A stretch of DNA of 64,000 nucleotides from Anaerolineaceae bacterium. GTDB taxonomy: Bacteria; Chloroflexota; Anaerolineae; Aggregatilineales; Phototrophicaceae. Position numbers and translations under genes: made by a program. This document shows, one piece after another, positions 1 to 8,466 of the stretch. Under the pieces are notes generated by a model. That model was not told the origin of the DNA and searched no databases. It worked only from the letters and a program-made list of their open reading frames with translations. Location of the stretch: NCBI GenBank assembly GCA_020634135.1, contig JACKCG010000001.1, positions 434,001 through 498,000 on the forward strand. Direction: 5' to 3'. The first letter of the stretch is position 1, and every line of letters begins with the position of its first letter.

Positions 1-1091
1 AAGATTGGCGCCCAGCCCAATTCGCCTCCGCGTGAACCCGAACCCGTATCCAGTGAAACGGCTTTTGCCAGATCAGCGAAACTCTCGCCGTTCTGGAGCG
101 CCGCCACGATATCTAGTGCCTCTTCTTCAGTTCCGACGAGAATATGTCGTGCGTCAACATGAGGTGTCATTAATATCAGATCGCTGGTGACATCGTCTTC
201 CAGTGCTTGTCTCAGGGTACTGATTTCAAAGTAGGTGCGAAGATCGGCCTCGCTGACATTGGCATTGGTTCGTATATCGCGTAGTACACCAACCAGGTTG
301 TCCTGGTATTGAACGTACTGCTCGGTGGCGGAGAGTGTGGCCGTCGGCGGGATCGTCGGGAATGGTGTCACCGTTGGCGTGGCCGTCAATTCCGGTGTGG
401 CCGTAAACTCCGGCGTGGGTGTGTTGGTTGGCGTCGGTGAAGGAGTTGGTGATACAAAGGGCGTGGGCGTTACCGTCGGTTCGGTTGTTGCGGTAGGTTC
501 TTGTCCGGCGGCCAGGATCGCCTCCGGGTCAAAGCCCATGAACTTGTCAATCTGCGCGTCAATCTGCGCGTCGGATACAGTGATTCCGCGCTCGGCGGCC
601 AGTTGGCGAACCAGTGTGTCGTCTACCATCGTATTGATGACTCGGTTGCCGAGCTGGTCAGGAACATTGTACTCGTTCATCATCGTATTGTACGGTTCCT
701 GCGCCAACTGCTGGTTAATCTGCTCATCCGACATGCCGAAACTTTGCAGTGTGCTGTAAACGTTGCTTAACTGTGTGTACAGCAGGTAACGCTCCAGCCG
801 GACGCGCTTCTGGAACTCCGACACGGAGATATTTTCGCCATTAACGCTGGCGACTGCCTGGTTCGGCACGATAAACTGCTCGGATACAAAAGCGGCGACG
901 ATAATGACGACTACCGCTACCAGGATGATACCAGCCCCAATGAGAATGCGGCGTTGGATTTCGGCTTCACGTTCTGCTTTTGACCGGTACTCCGGCGTGA
1001 CACTGCCCTTATTTGACACTTCGTTACCGGCTGATTGGGGTTTCTTCGGCGTACTCTTAGGAACCCCGGTGGTCTGGCTCCGTTTTGACAT
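1..1091 (-). CDS. Peptidylprolyl isomerase, SurA/PrsA-like, membrane anchored (3' end outside window)
   Basis: About 363 codons are visible and the frame runs off the left edge, so the C-terminus is missing. After a basic N-terminus, one hydrophobic helix lies near residues 48-68, followed by a SurA_N-like helical region (start VASVNGENISVSEF). A linker near residues 185-225 is rich in Thr and Pro with repeated TPT/TAT units. Close to the window edge a parvulin signature appears: DARHILVGTEEEA, then GESFADLAKAVS and SRGGELGW. Parvulin foldases of this type help exported proteins fold outside the membrane. The ATG at 1091 has AGGAG 11 nt upstream. The T/P linker splitting the chaperone part from the rotamase part is typical of Chloroflexota secreted proteins (inference). 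The family call is secure; the exact gene name is not. Confidence 0.85.
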   Translation of the reverse strand, partial: MSKRSQTTGVPKSTPKKPQSAGNEVSNKGSVTPEYRSKAEREAEIQRRILIGAGIILVAVVVIIVAAFVSEQFIVPNQAVASVNGENISVSEFQKRVRLERYLLYTQLSNVYSTLQSFGMSDEQINQQLAQEPYNTMMNEYNVPDQLGNRVINTMVDDTLVRQLAAERGITVSDAQIDAQIDKFMGFDPEAILAAGQEPTATTEPTVTPTPFVSPTPSPTPTNTPTPEFTATPELTATPTVTPFPTIPPTATLSATEQYVQYQDNLVGVLRDIRTNANVSEADLRTYFEISTLRQALEDDVTSDLILMTPHVDARHILVGTEEEALDIVAALQNGESFADLAKAVSLDTGSGSRGGELGWAPI

Positions 1092-1117
1092 AATGTAATG
1101 AACTCCTACCATAGTAA

Positions 1118-1146
1118 ATGGGGCATAGTTGCCCACCATGCCCCAT
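1118..1146 (-). terminator. Perfect 9-bp hairpin downstream of rpsR
   Basis: ATGGGGCAT and ATGCCCCAT form a perfect stem around an 11-nt loop, between rpsR and the foldase gene. On the minus strand it is followed by TTTACT, only a weak U-tract. It may be a partial terminator or an mRNA-stabilising hairpin that lowers expression of the downstream foldase relative to the ribosomal genes. Confidence 0.5.
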
Positions 1147-1184
1147 AAATGCTCAGAATATGACTTTCACCGCCAGATGCACTT

Positions 1185-1535
1185 TTAGTCGGTTGCAATG
1201 ACAAACGGCAGTAGGGCGAGATGCCGGGCGCGTTTAATTTCGCGCGCTAATTCCCGCTGGCAGCGGGCGCAGTTCCCGGTTTGGCGGCGCGGCTTAATTT
1301 TGCCGGTTTCCGTGATATAGCGCCGTAGTGTATCCACATCTTTGTAGTCAAAGCATTTGCCGTCCGGGCAATACCGGGTGCTTTTACGGCGCCCACCGGG
1401 GCGGCGTCCACCACCTTGCTGGCGTGGCCCCCCTCGGGCGCGACGAGGAGCAGGTGAAATATCATCGTCCTGTTCGTCATCTATATCCAGATCATCATCG
1501 TCGTTGCTTCTGCGGCGACGTTCTTCATCACTCAT
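1185..1535 (-). CDS. rpsR: 30S ribosomal protein S18
   Basis: 116 residues. The conserved S18 core fills the C-terminal half (RYCPDGKCFDYKDVDTLRRY, then TETGKIKPRRQTG and RELAREIKRARHLALLPF). Four cysteines in two pairs (CPDGKC and CARC) suggest a zinc-binding form. The N-terminus is extended by about 45 residues, first acidic (DDDDLDIDDEQDDD), then Arg/Gly rich; ordinary S18 is about 75-80 residues, so this tail is unusual but low complexity. AGGAG lies 10 nt before the ATG. It is the third gene of rpsF-ssb-rpsR. S18 binds S6 on the small-subunit platform. Confidence 0.97.
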   Translation of the reverse strand: MSDEERRRRSNDDDDLDIDDEQDDDISPAPRRARGGPRQQGGGRRPGGRRKSTRYCPDGKCFDYKDVDTLRRYITETGKIKPRRQTGNCARCQRELAREIKRARHLALLPFVIATD

Positions 1536-1558
1536 TGTGGGTGTACTCCTGTCAGTTT

Positions 1559-1963
1559 CTAGAATGCGTAATCGCTATCGTCTTCTTCGCTGCCGTAGTC
1601 CAGTTCATCCAGTTGGTTTTGGTCACGACGGCGATCACCGAGTAGAATCATTTCATTGGCAACCAATTCGGTACGAAAGTGCTTCTTGCCAGTTTCATCT
1701 TCCCAGCCGCGTGTCTGCAACCGGCCTTCAACATAAACCTGCTGGCTTTTGCTCAGGTGCGTTTTGCAGATTTCGGCCAGATTGCCCCAGGCAACCACGT
1801 TAAACCATTCGGTTTCTTCGCGGCGCTCCCCTTCTGCCGAAGTCCAGGTACGGCTGGTTGCTACACTGAAACTTGTGACCGGACGCCCACTTGGCGTGTA
1901 GCGCATTTCCGGATCACGCCCCAGCCGGCCAATAATCATGACCTTATTCAGCCCGCGTCCCAT
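1559..1963 (-). CDS. ssb: Single-stranded DNA-binding protein
   Basis: 134 residues with one OB fold: GLNKVMIIGRLGRDPEMRYT at the start, then SFSVATSR, ETEWFNVVAWGNLAEIC and YVEGRLQTR, all classic bacterial SSB blocks. It coats single-stranded DNA during replication and repair. The C-terminal tail is short and acidic and ends DSDYAF, where most SSBs end in DDDIPF; the acidic residues and final Phe are kept, so partner binding is probably retained. AAGGAG precedes the ATG by 8 nt. It lies between rpsF and rpsR in the usual bacterial order. Confidence 0.96.
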   Translation of the reverse strand: MGRGLNKVMIIGRLGRDPEMRYTPSGRPVTSFSVATSRTWTSAEGERREETEWFNVVAWGNLAEICKTHLSKSQQVYVEGRLQTRGWEDETGKKHFRTELVANEMILLGDRRRDQNQLDELDYGSEEDDSDYAF

Positions 1964-1992
1964 GTCCGTCGCTCCTTAAAACCCTTCTGGTT

Positions 1993-2376
1993 TTACGCCT
2001 GTTCCTCGGGTGCTTCTTCCTCGGGTGTTTCTTCTTTAGGCGCTTCTTCTTTTACTGCCTGCTCTTTGGGTGACTCTTCTTTTTTGACTTCCGGAACGAT
2101 CAGCAGATAGCGAAGAATATCGGACGAGAGCTTCATGTTGCGGTTGAGTTCGGCGTGGTTCTGGGTGTCCATATCAGCATTCATGACCACATAGTAGCCA
2201 TCACGCTGCCGGTTGATTTCATAGGCCAGCCGCCGCCGTCCCCAGCGGTTGATTTTAGTCACCTGACCGAGGTTGTCCGCTTCGACCCAGGCCTGTACCT
2301 GGTTGATGACGGCGTTTATCGCATCGTCATTGGGGTCGTTGCGTACGACAAACGTTAATTCGTATGATTTTCTCAT
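1993..2376 (-). CDS. rpsF: 30S ribosomal protein S6
   Basis: 127 residues from ATG 2376. The S6 fold is visible: MRKSYELTFVVRNDPNDD, then INRWGRRRLAYEINRQRDGYYVVM and DILRYLLI (the middle block is read continuously in the protein; its key residues are WGRRRLAYEI and GYYVV). The C-terminus carries about 28 residues of Glu/Pro/Ala repeats (EEAPKEETPEEEAPEE type). A longer frame opens at 2424, but the S6 family starts at MRKSYEL and GGAG lies just upstream, so the inner start is used. S6 pairs with S18 encoded two genes downstream. Confidence 0.96.
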   Translation of the reverse strand: MRKSYELTFVVRNDPNDDAINAVINQVQAWVEADNLGQVTKINRWGRRRLAYEINRQRDGYYVVMNADMDTQNHAELNRNMKLSSDILRYLLIVPEVKKEESPKEQAVKEEAPKEETPEEEAPEEQA

Positions 2377-2493
2377 CGGGTATTTGATTCTCCTTTCCCC
2401 GGGATTGCCCCCCATGACCTGCATGTGCAGGGTGAGGAGCGGAAAGCCTCCAGCCAGAGTAGCGGAGGGATAATTGTCGGCCTGAATGGTAGC
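2377..2493 (-). promoter_or_regulatory. Structured rpsF leader, possible S6:S18 autoregulatory site
   Basis: The 117 nt between the polysaccharide operon and rpsF hold no gene. On the minus strand CCTCC (2464-2468) can pair with GGAGG (2447-2451), and CCTGC with GCAGG (2418-2431) around a 4-nt loop, followed by GGGG and the rpsF ribosome site. Leaders of rpsF in many bacteria bind the S6:S18 complex through a hairpin with an exposed CCG; CCG triplets occur here in loop positions. The structure is seen, the regulatory role is inference. Confidence 0.35.
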
Positions 2494-3966
2494 CTACTCA
2501 GGCTGTTTTATCAACGGTTGATTCTCCCCTTGTGCCAGTGCCAGCCGGGAACTGCTCAACGCAAGGGCCATCAGTAGCCAGAAAAGCGTGATTGATGCCT
2601 GGAAATCCAGCCGGAAGAAATACAGGTCAGCGACAGCGTTGGTCAGCCCCGTGAGCAGCGCCGCGTGATAGCCCAGGTGAATCGAGTCGAGCAGCGGGTT
2701 ACGCTTAGCATAACGCCATGCGTGCAAGCCATAGGCGAATACGCCGGCGATCATCGTCAGGTAAATTGCCACACCTGCCAGCCCGATCTGATTCGCCATA
2801 ATCAGGTACATATTGGCAACGTCGGTGTAAATGTCAATTTCCGGCGTCCCGGTGAAGCCGACCCCGAAAACAGGATAGCGCTGGATGAGTCGCAGCGAGT
2901 CGCTGTACTCCCCCAGACGCATCTGAGTCGCGAGATCAGCCCCGGCGAAGGCCTCGCCGAAGCGGACGATATACGATTGGGTTTGTGGCAGCAGGAGTAG
3001 CAGCAGTGCGCCAACCGCGATGACAGGGATGAAGCGCCGGTAGCGGATGAACGCGATAAACAGTGCTCCTACAGCGAAGGCCAACATGGATGCACGGGAA
3101 AACGTCAGAATCAGGGCTGCCAAGACCAGCCCGAGTACACCGAGCGCCAGCCAGCGCCAGCGCAGCACCGGCCTGCTGGCGAAGACCTGGGGCGCAATCA
3201 TGGCTGCCGAAACGGTCAGGATGCCACCGAGTGCATTCGGGTCAACCCATGTGCCGATGGCCCGCTCGGCCAGGTCCGGGTTGTCTTCCACGTAACGGAT
3301 TACACCGCCGTTGGGATAGCCGATGCGTGCCAGCCTGATAAGGGTGCGTTCAGCCGCTGCATCGGGCAGCAGGTACAGTCCGATAGCAACCAGCGCCTGA
3401 ATCCCGACGGCGACCATCACCACCAATACCAACCGCCGCAGCGCTGCCGGGTCACGCAGCAGGTCAACCAGCACAAATGTCAGGCTGATACTAAGCAGGG
3501 TTTCTGCGAACTGGCGCAAAGTGGCGGAAGTTGGCATGGCATAACGCAGTCCCAGCGCAAAACTGAGCAGCAGCCACATGGCATACAGGCCGACTAGGAC
3601 GTGTACCGGCGTGAGTTGAATACGCTGTCGCCTCCCGGTCATCCATTGCAACAGGTAGACGACCAGGAATGCCCCTAGTGCGAGATCAAGAAGCGTTGGT
3701 GTAATGCCAATTTTCACCGGGAATGTGCCAAATGGCAGCAGGGCAGTCACGGCGATGACACCATACAGCGCCGCCGTCACATTTGATAGGACATATAACC
3801 CGGCCAGCAGTCCCAGTACTACTCCAAAGGCGATAATCGGGTCGGCCACCGCGATGAGCAATCCGATCAACCCGCTAATCACACCCAGACTCAATCCGAC
3901 GAGGATGGCATAGGCACGCCGGTCCAGCCGTGCAATCCAGTTTTGCAGATCATTTGCTGCTTGCAT
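2494..3966 (-). CDS. O-antigen ligase/polymerase-like membrane protein (Wzy/WaaL type)
   Basis: 490 residues, almost entirely hydrophobic with about 12 predicted membrane helices and a larger external loop near residues 355-385 (region RLGEYSDSLRLIQRYPVFGVG), the typical position of the Wzy_C loop. The segment LIQRYPVFGVGFTGTPE resembles the NPLFGVGPG-type motif of O-antigen ligases. Such enzymes polymerise or transfer lipid-linked glycans outside the membrane. GAGG precedes ATG 3966, and the gene overlaps the upstream YfhO-like gene by 17 nt, so the two are translated together. Last gene of the five-gene polysaccharide operon. Substrate unknown. Confidence 0.8.
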   Translation of the reverse strand: MQAANDLQNWIARLDRRAYAILVGLSLGVISGLIGLLIAVADPIIAFGVVLGLLAGLYVLSNVTAALYGVIAVTALLPFGTFPVKIGITPTLLDLALGAFLVVYLLQWMTGRRQRIQLTPVHVLVGLYAMWLLLSFALGLRYAMPTSATLRQFAETLLSISLTFVLVDLLRDPAALRRLVLVVMVAVGIQALVAIGLYLLPDAAAERTLIRLARIGYPNGGVIRYVEDNPDLAERAIGTWVDPNALGGILTVSAAMIAPQVFASRPVLRWRWLALGVLGLVLAALILTFSRASMLAFAVGALFIAFIRYRRFIPVIAVGALLLLLLPQTQSYIVRFGEAFAGADLATQMRLGEYSDSLRLIQRYPVFGVGFTGTPEIDIYTDVANMYLIMANQIGLAGVAIYLTMIAGVFAYGLHAWRYAKRNPLLDSIHLGYHAALLTGLTNAVADLYFFRLDFQASITLFWLLMALALSSSRLALAQGENQPLIKQPE

Positions 3967-6211
3967 CGTGTCTCCTCGTATTCACCCCAACGAATAGGAC
4001 GAAAATCGCCAATCCGCCCCAGGTGATAAGGCTGATGACTGCGCCAATCCGGTAGCTGAACGGATTATACACGAACATCACGGTATGTTCGCCCTCTGGG
4101 ACGCCAACCGCCGCCAAGGCGCCGTATGCCCGCAGTATAGGCGTTGGCTGGCCGTCCAGAGTCGCTTCCCAGCCTGGGTAGTCGGGATTGGCAACCGAGA
4201 GGACAGCATTTCCGGGAGTCCTGACCTGGATCGTGAATTGTTCCGGCGCGAAAGCCGTCACGACAGCCTCGCCCAGGCCGAAGTTGTCACTATTCAAGGG
4301 GAGATCAATGCTCTGGTTGAGAATGACCGTCCGGCGCGGCAAGAACCCCGGCTGTCCGAGTAGCGCATAGGCGGCCTCATCGTTGGCGACAGTGGCGACA
4401 TCATATACGAGGTACGCGAAGGGGCGCGCGTCGGTCAACTTGTGGATGTTGAAAGTCCCGTAGCGGTCTGTGCCGTCCCCGACAATCTCACTTGGCACAG
4501 GCATTTCCATCCAGTCGGTATATACGTAGCGCACGGCGAATAGTTCCCAGGCAGTCGGGTTAATGAGTCCCGGATTGATGATGGTGTATGGCCCATTGAG
4601 GAATAGTGGGCTGATGCCGCGCATATCCATTGCCCCGTACAGGCTCCCATAGTTATCATGCAGGGCGCGGAAACCGTCTACTCGGAAGGGAATATCGGTA
4701 TCCGCCAGAACCTGGGCAACAGCCGGCGGGGGAGTCACAGAAAGCTGCTCACCGGGTGGAAGCGGATCATAGTTGCTTGGCGCATCCATCGTGACTGTGA
4801 ACAACTCGAAAACCAGCAACCCCACGAGCAGTGCCCATCGCACCCGGCTCTGTGGTTGTGCCAGCAGGTAGGGCAGGGCGAAGAGCGCCAGTGCCGTTAC
4901 TATCGTGCTGAATGCCACCGCGCTGATAGAGTCGCCATAGGTTTCACTATCCCCTAACCAGCCGACAAACACCAATGCCGCTACGATGCCGCACAGTGCC
5001 AGCAGGATGACCAGTCCGGTTTGAATCCGCCGTGTTGCTTTAAAGTCCTTGAGCCAGTCCCAGTCAGCCAGGTGCGCTGCGCTGAGTCCGGCTAATATGG
5101 CGAGGCTGTTGGCGACGAGAAACGCCGCCCGTTCCTGTCCTCTGAAGAAGCGCATTCCTGGCAGAAGATTATAGAGCGCGGGGAACATGGCGCTGTTCGC
5201 TCCGAAGCTAAGTCCAAGTGCCAGCAGGGCGGTAATTCCCCAGAACAGCGTCCCTGGCAGTCGTCGCCACAGTGCGATCACCGCCAGCGCCAGGCCGATG
5301 ATGCCCATGTACAGCGGCGAGAACAGGCTGACAATGCCGGGGAAGATGAACTGAACCAAGTCCTGAAACGGGAAGCCGTTGCCTTTCGCATCATAGGTGA
5401 AATCCACACGGGCGGTGCGTCCCAGGTACTCGATACCGGGGAGTAACTGCACCGCAGCCATACCTCCGGCGAGGATGCCGAACAAGGCAGTTCCACCGAC
5501 CAGGACGCGCCAACTGTAGCGCATCCTATAAACGCGGTAGGCGAAAAAAGCCACCAGCAGGTATGTCATAAACCAGCTTGTCTGGGGGTGCCCGGCCATC
5601 CATGACAGGCCGAGCGCGAACCCGGTGAGGATCAGCCAGCGCCACCGGAAACGACTCTCCCGGCTTGCCTCAACCAGCCCGACAACCGCCAGCGGAAGCC
5701 AGATAGAAGCCTCTAATAGTGCCAGTTGCAACTGTGGATACCCGGCAAGAAATCCGCCGTAGCCCCCGACAACCGCCGCGACCAACCCGGCATGTATGCT
5801 CCCGGTGCGTCCCAGCGTCAGCCGCCGCAGCAGGGCGTACAGCATGATCGAATACGCCAGCACATGCAGCGTCATTTCGAGTTCAAGAGCATGGTAGTTC
5901 CAGCCGCCGCTCAAGTTGGCTAGAGCGATAGTCGCCAGCCGGGGCGGGTAGAACACTGCCGCCTGAGTATCGGCGATAAAGGGCAGGCCGCCGTTGTTGT
6001 AGGGATTCCACAGCGGAACTTCGCCCGATGCAAACCGCTGGTACTGGTAGCCGGCGAAGGCCACGAACTGCCCTGAGAAATCACCTTGTTTGAGCGACGC
6101 CTGATCTCCCTGTATCGGCGTAAACAGCCGCCAGAAGAACAGCATCCACAGTGCGAGCAGGATGAGCAGCGCCCCAGAATCGGAGGAGGTTAAGCGTTTT
6201 CGTATAGTCAT
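3950..6211 (-). CDS. YfhO-family multi-pass membrane protein (GT-C-like glycosyltransferase)
   Basis: 753 residues from ATG 6211, with AAGG 6 nt upstream; the frame continues to a TTG at 6217, which is less likely. N-terminal hydrophobic helix, then an external loop with the YfhO-like segment VPLWNPYNNGGLPFIADTQA (positions about 65-85), many helices, and a C-terminal soluble region ending in NPDYPGWEATLDGQ, a hallmark of YfhO proteins. In Firmicutes YfhO glycosylates lipoteichoic acid; here it probably moves a sugar from a lipid carrier to an envelope glycan. Five nt separate it from the GT39-like gene and it overlaps the ligase-like gene. Confidence 0.82.
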   Translation of the reverse strand: MTIRKRLTSSDSGALLILLALWMLFFWRLFTPIQGDQASLKQGDFSGQFVAFAGYQYQRFASGEVPLWNPYNNGGLPFIADTQAAVFYPPRLATIALANLSGGWNYHALELEMTLHVLAYSIMLYALLRRLTLGRTGSIHAGLVAAVVGGYGGFLAGYPQLQLALLEASIWLPLAVVGLVEASRESRFRWRWLILTGFALGLSWMAGHPQTSWFMTYLLVAFFAYRVYRMRYSWRVLVGGTALFGILAGGMAAVQLLPGIEYLGRTARVDFTYDAKGNGFPFQDLVQFIFPGIVSLFSPLYMGIIGLALAVIALWRRLPGTLFWGITALLALGLSFGANSAMFPALYNLLPGMRFFRGQERAAFLVANSLAILAGLSAAHLADWDWLKDFKATRRIQTGLVILLALCGIVAALVFVGWLGDSETYGDSISAVAFSTIVTALALFALPYLLAQPQSRVRWALLVGLLVFELFTVTMDAPSNYDPLPPGEQLSVTPPPAVAQVLADTDIPFRVDGFRALHDNYGSLYGAMDMRGISPLFLNGPYTIINPGLINPTAWELFAVRYVYTDWMEMPVPSEIVGDGTDRYGTFNIHKLTDARPFAYLVYDVATVANDEAAYALLGQPGFLPRRTVILNQSIDLPLNSDNFGLGEAVVTAFAPEQFTIQVRTPGNAVLSVANPDYPGWEATLDGQPTPILRAYGALAAVGVPEGEHTVMFVYNPFSYRIGAVISLITWGGLAIFVLFVGVNTRRHDASSK

Positions 6212-6222
6212 AAACAACCTTG

Positions 6223-8466
6223 TTAATCTGCCATGAGCACACGCACCCTGCTCAAATATGTAAAGTCATTTGCCATACCACCGTCCGGCGTCACGATACG
6301 CAGGCGAGGAAACGCGCCATCCGGCTCCTGAGTATACAAACCAATTTCCAGTTCATAGATTCCTGGTATCGCCTCCTCGCGCACAGTTAACACATGGTTA
6401 TCTGTAATAATTTCACCAGGCGTCCAGGTTGAAGTCGGCGCATTCCACTGAACCGGCATCGCATCCGATCCGGCGTAGATTGTCAGGGTAGAGGGATCAA
6501 TGATATGGGCGAAAACGATGTAATCCCGATCCATCTTCTCCAGGCCACGCCAGTACAGCGTCAGGTCCACCGTATCCCCAACCTGTGGACTCAAATCAGA
6601 GAGCGCATAACCAACCAATTCAAGCTGATTATCAAAGTTTATACTGACCGGATTCGGAATGCCCAGATTACTCTTGCGTGCCTGCAATTCAACTGTACCC
6701 ACTGCCAATCGCTCACTACCATCAGACAGAGTCAATCGTTCACCTGTAGGAAGATGATACCAGCCAACCTCTACCGTGAGCATCATAGGCGCATAGGCTG
6801 CCGGAGGAACCCAGACTGCCACCGGATTTCGCCAGGCGTAATCTCGCGGTAGATCACTTGTAGCCAGTTTACCGCCACCAGGATAAATGTCCCGCTGCCC
6901 GACGATCACATTATCAGGTGTCACAAGATGTATAAACAGGCTCCAATCACGATTCAGCGGCTGAACAATCTGCCAGTCCAACTCAACCAGCACATATGCT
7001 TCCGGCTGAGCAGTGCCAGTCACCACCCGCGCATCAAATAAACCCACTATGCCGCCATCTACTTCCGCAAACAGGGCAGTGGGTTCACCAGCGGGCAGTG
7101 TTTCCGGCAGAGCATAAGCCGGGGCAATTACCCGGAAGGGCGATAAGCTGGCAACCAGCATAAAAAAGCCAACAGCCAAACTCAACACATACGGTTGTAC
7201 CTTTTTCGGCCACCTCCATATCAACCCCACCGCCATCCACAGTGAGATAGAAGACACCGCCCCAAATACCAGCCGCCCCTGAGAGGCCGGAGTTTCCGCC
7301 GTCCAGCGCAGATATGAAACGAACGTTACCAGCGGCCACAGAATCGTTACGAGAATCGGCAACCAGCGTTCCAGCGACCAGCGCCGTCGCACCAGCACGT
7401 TGATGATAAAAGCCAGGCCGCCAAGCAGTCCCAACCCACCAATAATGTTGAAAATCAGGTATACAGTATCCGGCATGGCAACGTTCACGCCGCCAAAGAA
7501 ACCCCAATACGCCTGGGTAAAACTATGCCGCTCGCTCCAAAGCTGCGCGGCATTTGCCGGGATTGCCCGCCGCCCCACCATTTGCAGGAACATATCCAAC
7601 CCAGTAGGGTCGCCATATATCTGCCAGTTATGCCAATACCACCACCCGGCAATAGCAACAGTCAGCGCCCCGGAAATCAGCCCACCGGCGACCAGAGGAC
7701 GCCAGTCGCGCAAACGCACACTGACAACCAGCAGTGCCAACCCCACCAGTGGAATCAGAAAACCGATATTCAGTTTTGCCAGCAACCCCATTCCAGTGAC
7801 CGTGCCAAGCAGGGTATAACTACGCCAGCTCGGCGCAGTCTTCCCTTTCAGCAGCCGTACAATCAGCAAGGTGAGCAGGTTACCAAGCAAATTTGAGAGG
7901 TTGTCATTATTCACCGAGCCGCTGATAAACAGGAACATCGGCAAAAATGCGGTCAGTCCGGCTGCTCCTAGCGCAACAGAGGGCCAATCGGGGAAAACCT
8001 CGCGCCCGATCTGGTACGTAACCCACACTGTTCCCACACCAAGCGCCACCGAAAACAGGCGAACGACATGCACTGCCATCGCTGTCCCGTACCAGGGGAA
8101 AGCCTCCATCTCCTGACGATGCACCATCATATTCGCGTTGCCATCAGGCCGGATGACTCCAATGTCTGAATGCGGGTTTTGCCGTCGCACAGTTTCCAGG
8201 TTGGAGGTATCAATCCCGGCGGTGAGTACCGCGCTCATGAGGTAGTATAGCGGTGGCTGGCTGCCTTCTTGCCGCCAGAGTCCGGGGTTGGCCGGGTCTT
8301 GTGGGGGAAGTTGCAGGCCATTATCCGCCAGGTACTTGACCATTGGATAATGCCACAGCTCATCGGATACTTCGAAAATCGGCGAGACTATGCTATAAGT
8401 CACCCCCAGTATCGCGTAAAGCGCGAGGATGGCGTAAAGAATGCGGCGTTCAACAGTGCTGGTCAT
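6223..8466 (-). CDS. GT39/DUF2142-like membrane glycosyltransferase
   Basis: About 747 residues. The N-terminal helix is followed by an acidic loop motif FEVSDELWHYPMVKYL and GSQPPLYYLMSAVL, as in GT-C glycosyltransferases that use polyprenyl-phosphate sugars. Around ten helices follow to about residue 460, then a C-terminal extracytoplasmic part of two beta-rich modules (for example LVELDWQIVQPLNRDWSLF and VDLTLYWRGLEKMDRDY) that resemble each other. ATG 8466 is chosen because it overlaps the stop of the upstream GT4 gene as ATGA and has GAGG 7 nt ahead; an earlier in-frame start at 8487 lies inside that gene. Acceptor unknown. Confidence 0.8.
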   Translation of the reverse strand: MTSTVERRILYAILALYAILGVTYSIVSPIFEVSDELWHYPMVKYLADNGLQLPPQDPANPGLWRQEGSQPPLYYLMSAVLTAGIDTSNLETVRRQNPHSDIGVIRPDGNANMMVHRQEMEAFPWYGTAMAVHVVRLFSVALGVGTVWVTYQIGREVFPDWPSVALGAAGLTAFLPMFLFISGSVNNDNLSNLLGNLLTLLIVRLLKGKTAPSWRSYTLLGTVTGMGLLAKLNIGFLIPLVGLALLVVSVRLRDWRPLVAGGLISGALTVAIAGWWYWHNWQIYGDPTGLDMFLQMVGRRAIPANAAQLWSERHSFTQAYWGFFGGVNVAMPDTVYLIFNIIGGLGLLGGLAFIINVLVRRRWSLERWLPILVTILWPLVTFVSYLRWTAETPASQGRLVFGAVSSISLWMAVGLIWRWPKKVQPYVLSLAVGFFMLVASLSPFRVIAPAYALPETLPAGEPTALFAEVDGGIVGLFDARVVTGTAQPEAYVLVELDWQIVQPLNRDWSLFIHLVTPDNVIVGQRDIYPGGGKLATSDLPRDYAWRNPVAVWVPPAAYAPMMLTVEVGWYHLPTGERLTLSDGSERLAVGTVELQARKSNLGIPNPVSINFDNQLELVGYALSDLSPQVGDTVDLTLYWRGLEKMDRDYIVFAHIIDPSTLTIYAGSDAMPVQWNAPTSTWTPGEIITDNHVLTVREEAIPGIYELEIGLYTQEPDGAFPRLRIVTPDGGMANDFTYLSRVRVLMAD

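Noticed and set aside
325..759. Plus-strand frame rich in Val-Gly repeats
   Set aside because: It is antisense to the Thr/Pro linker and helical region of the foldase gene; the repeats mirror its TPT coding.
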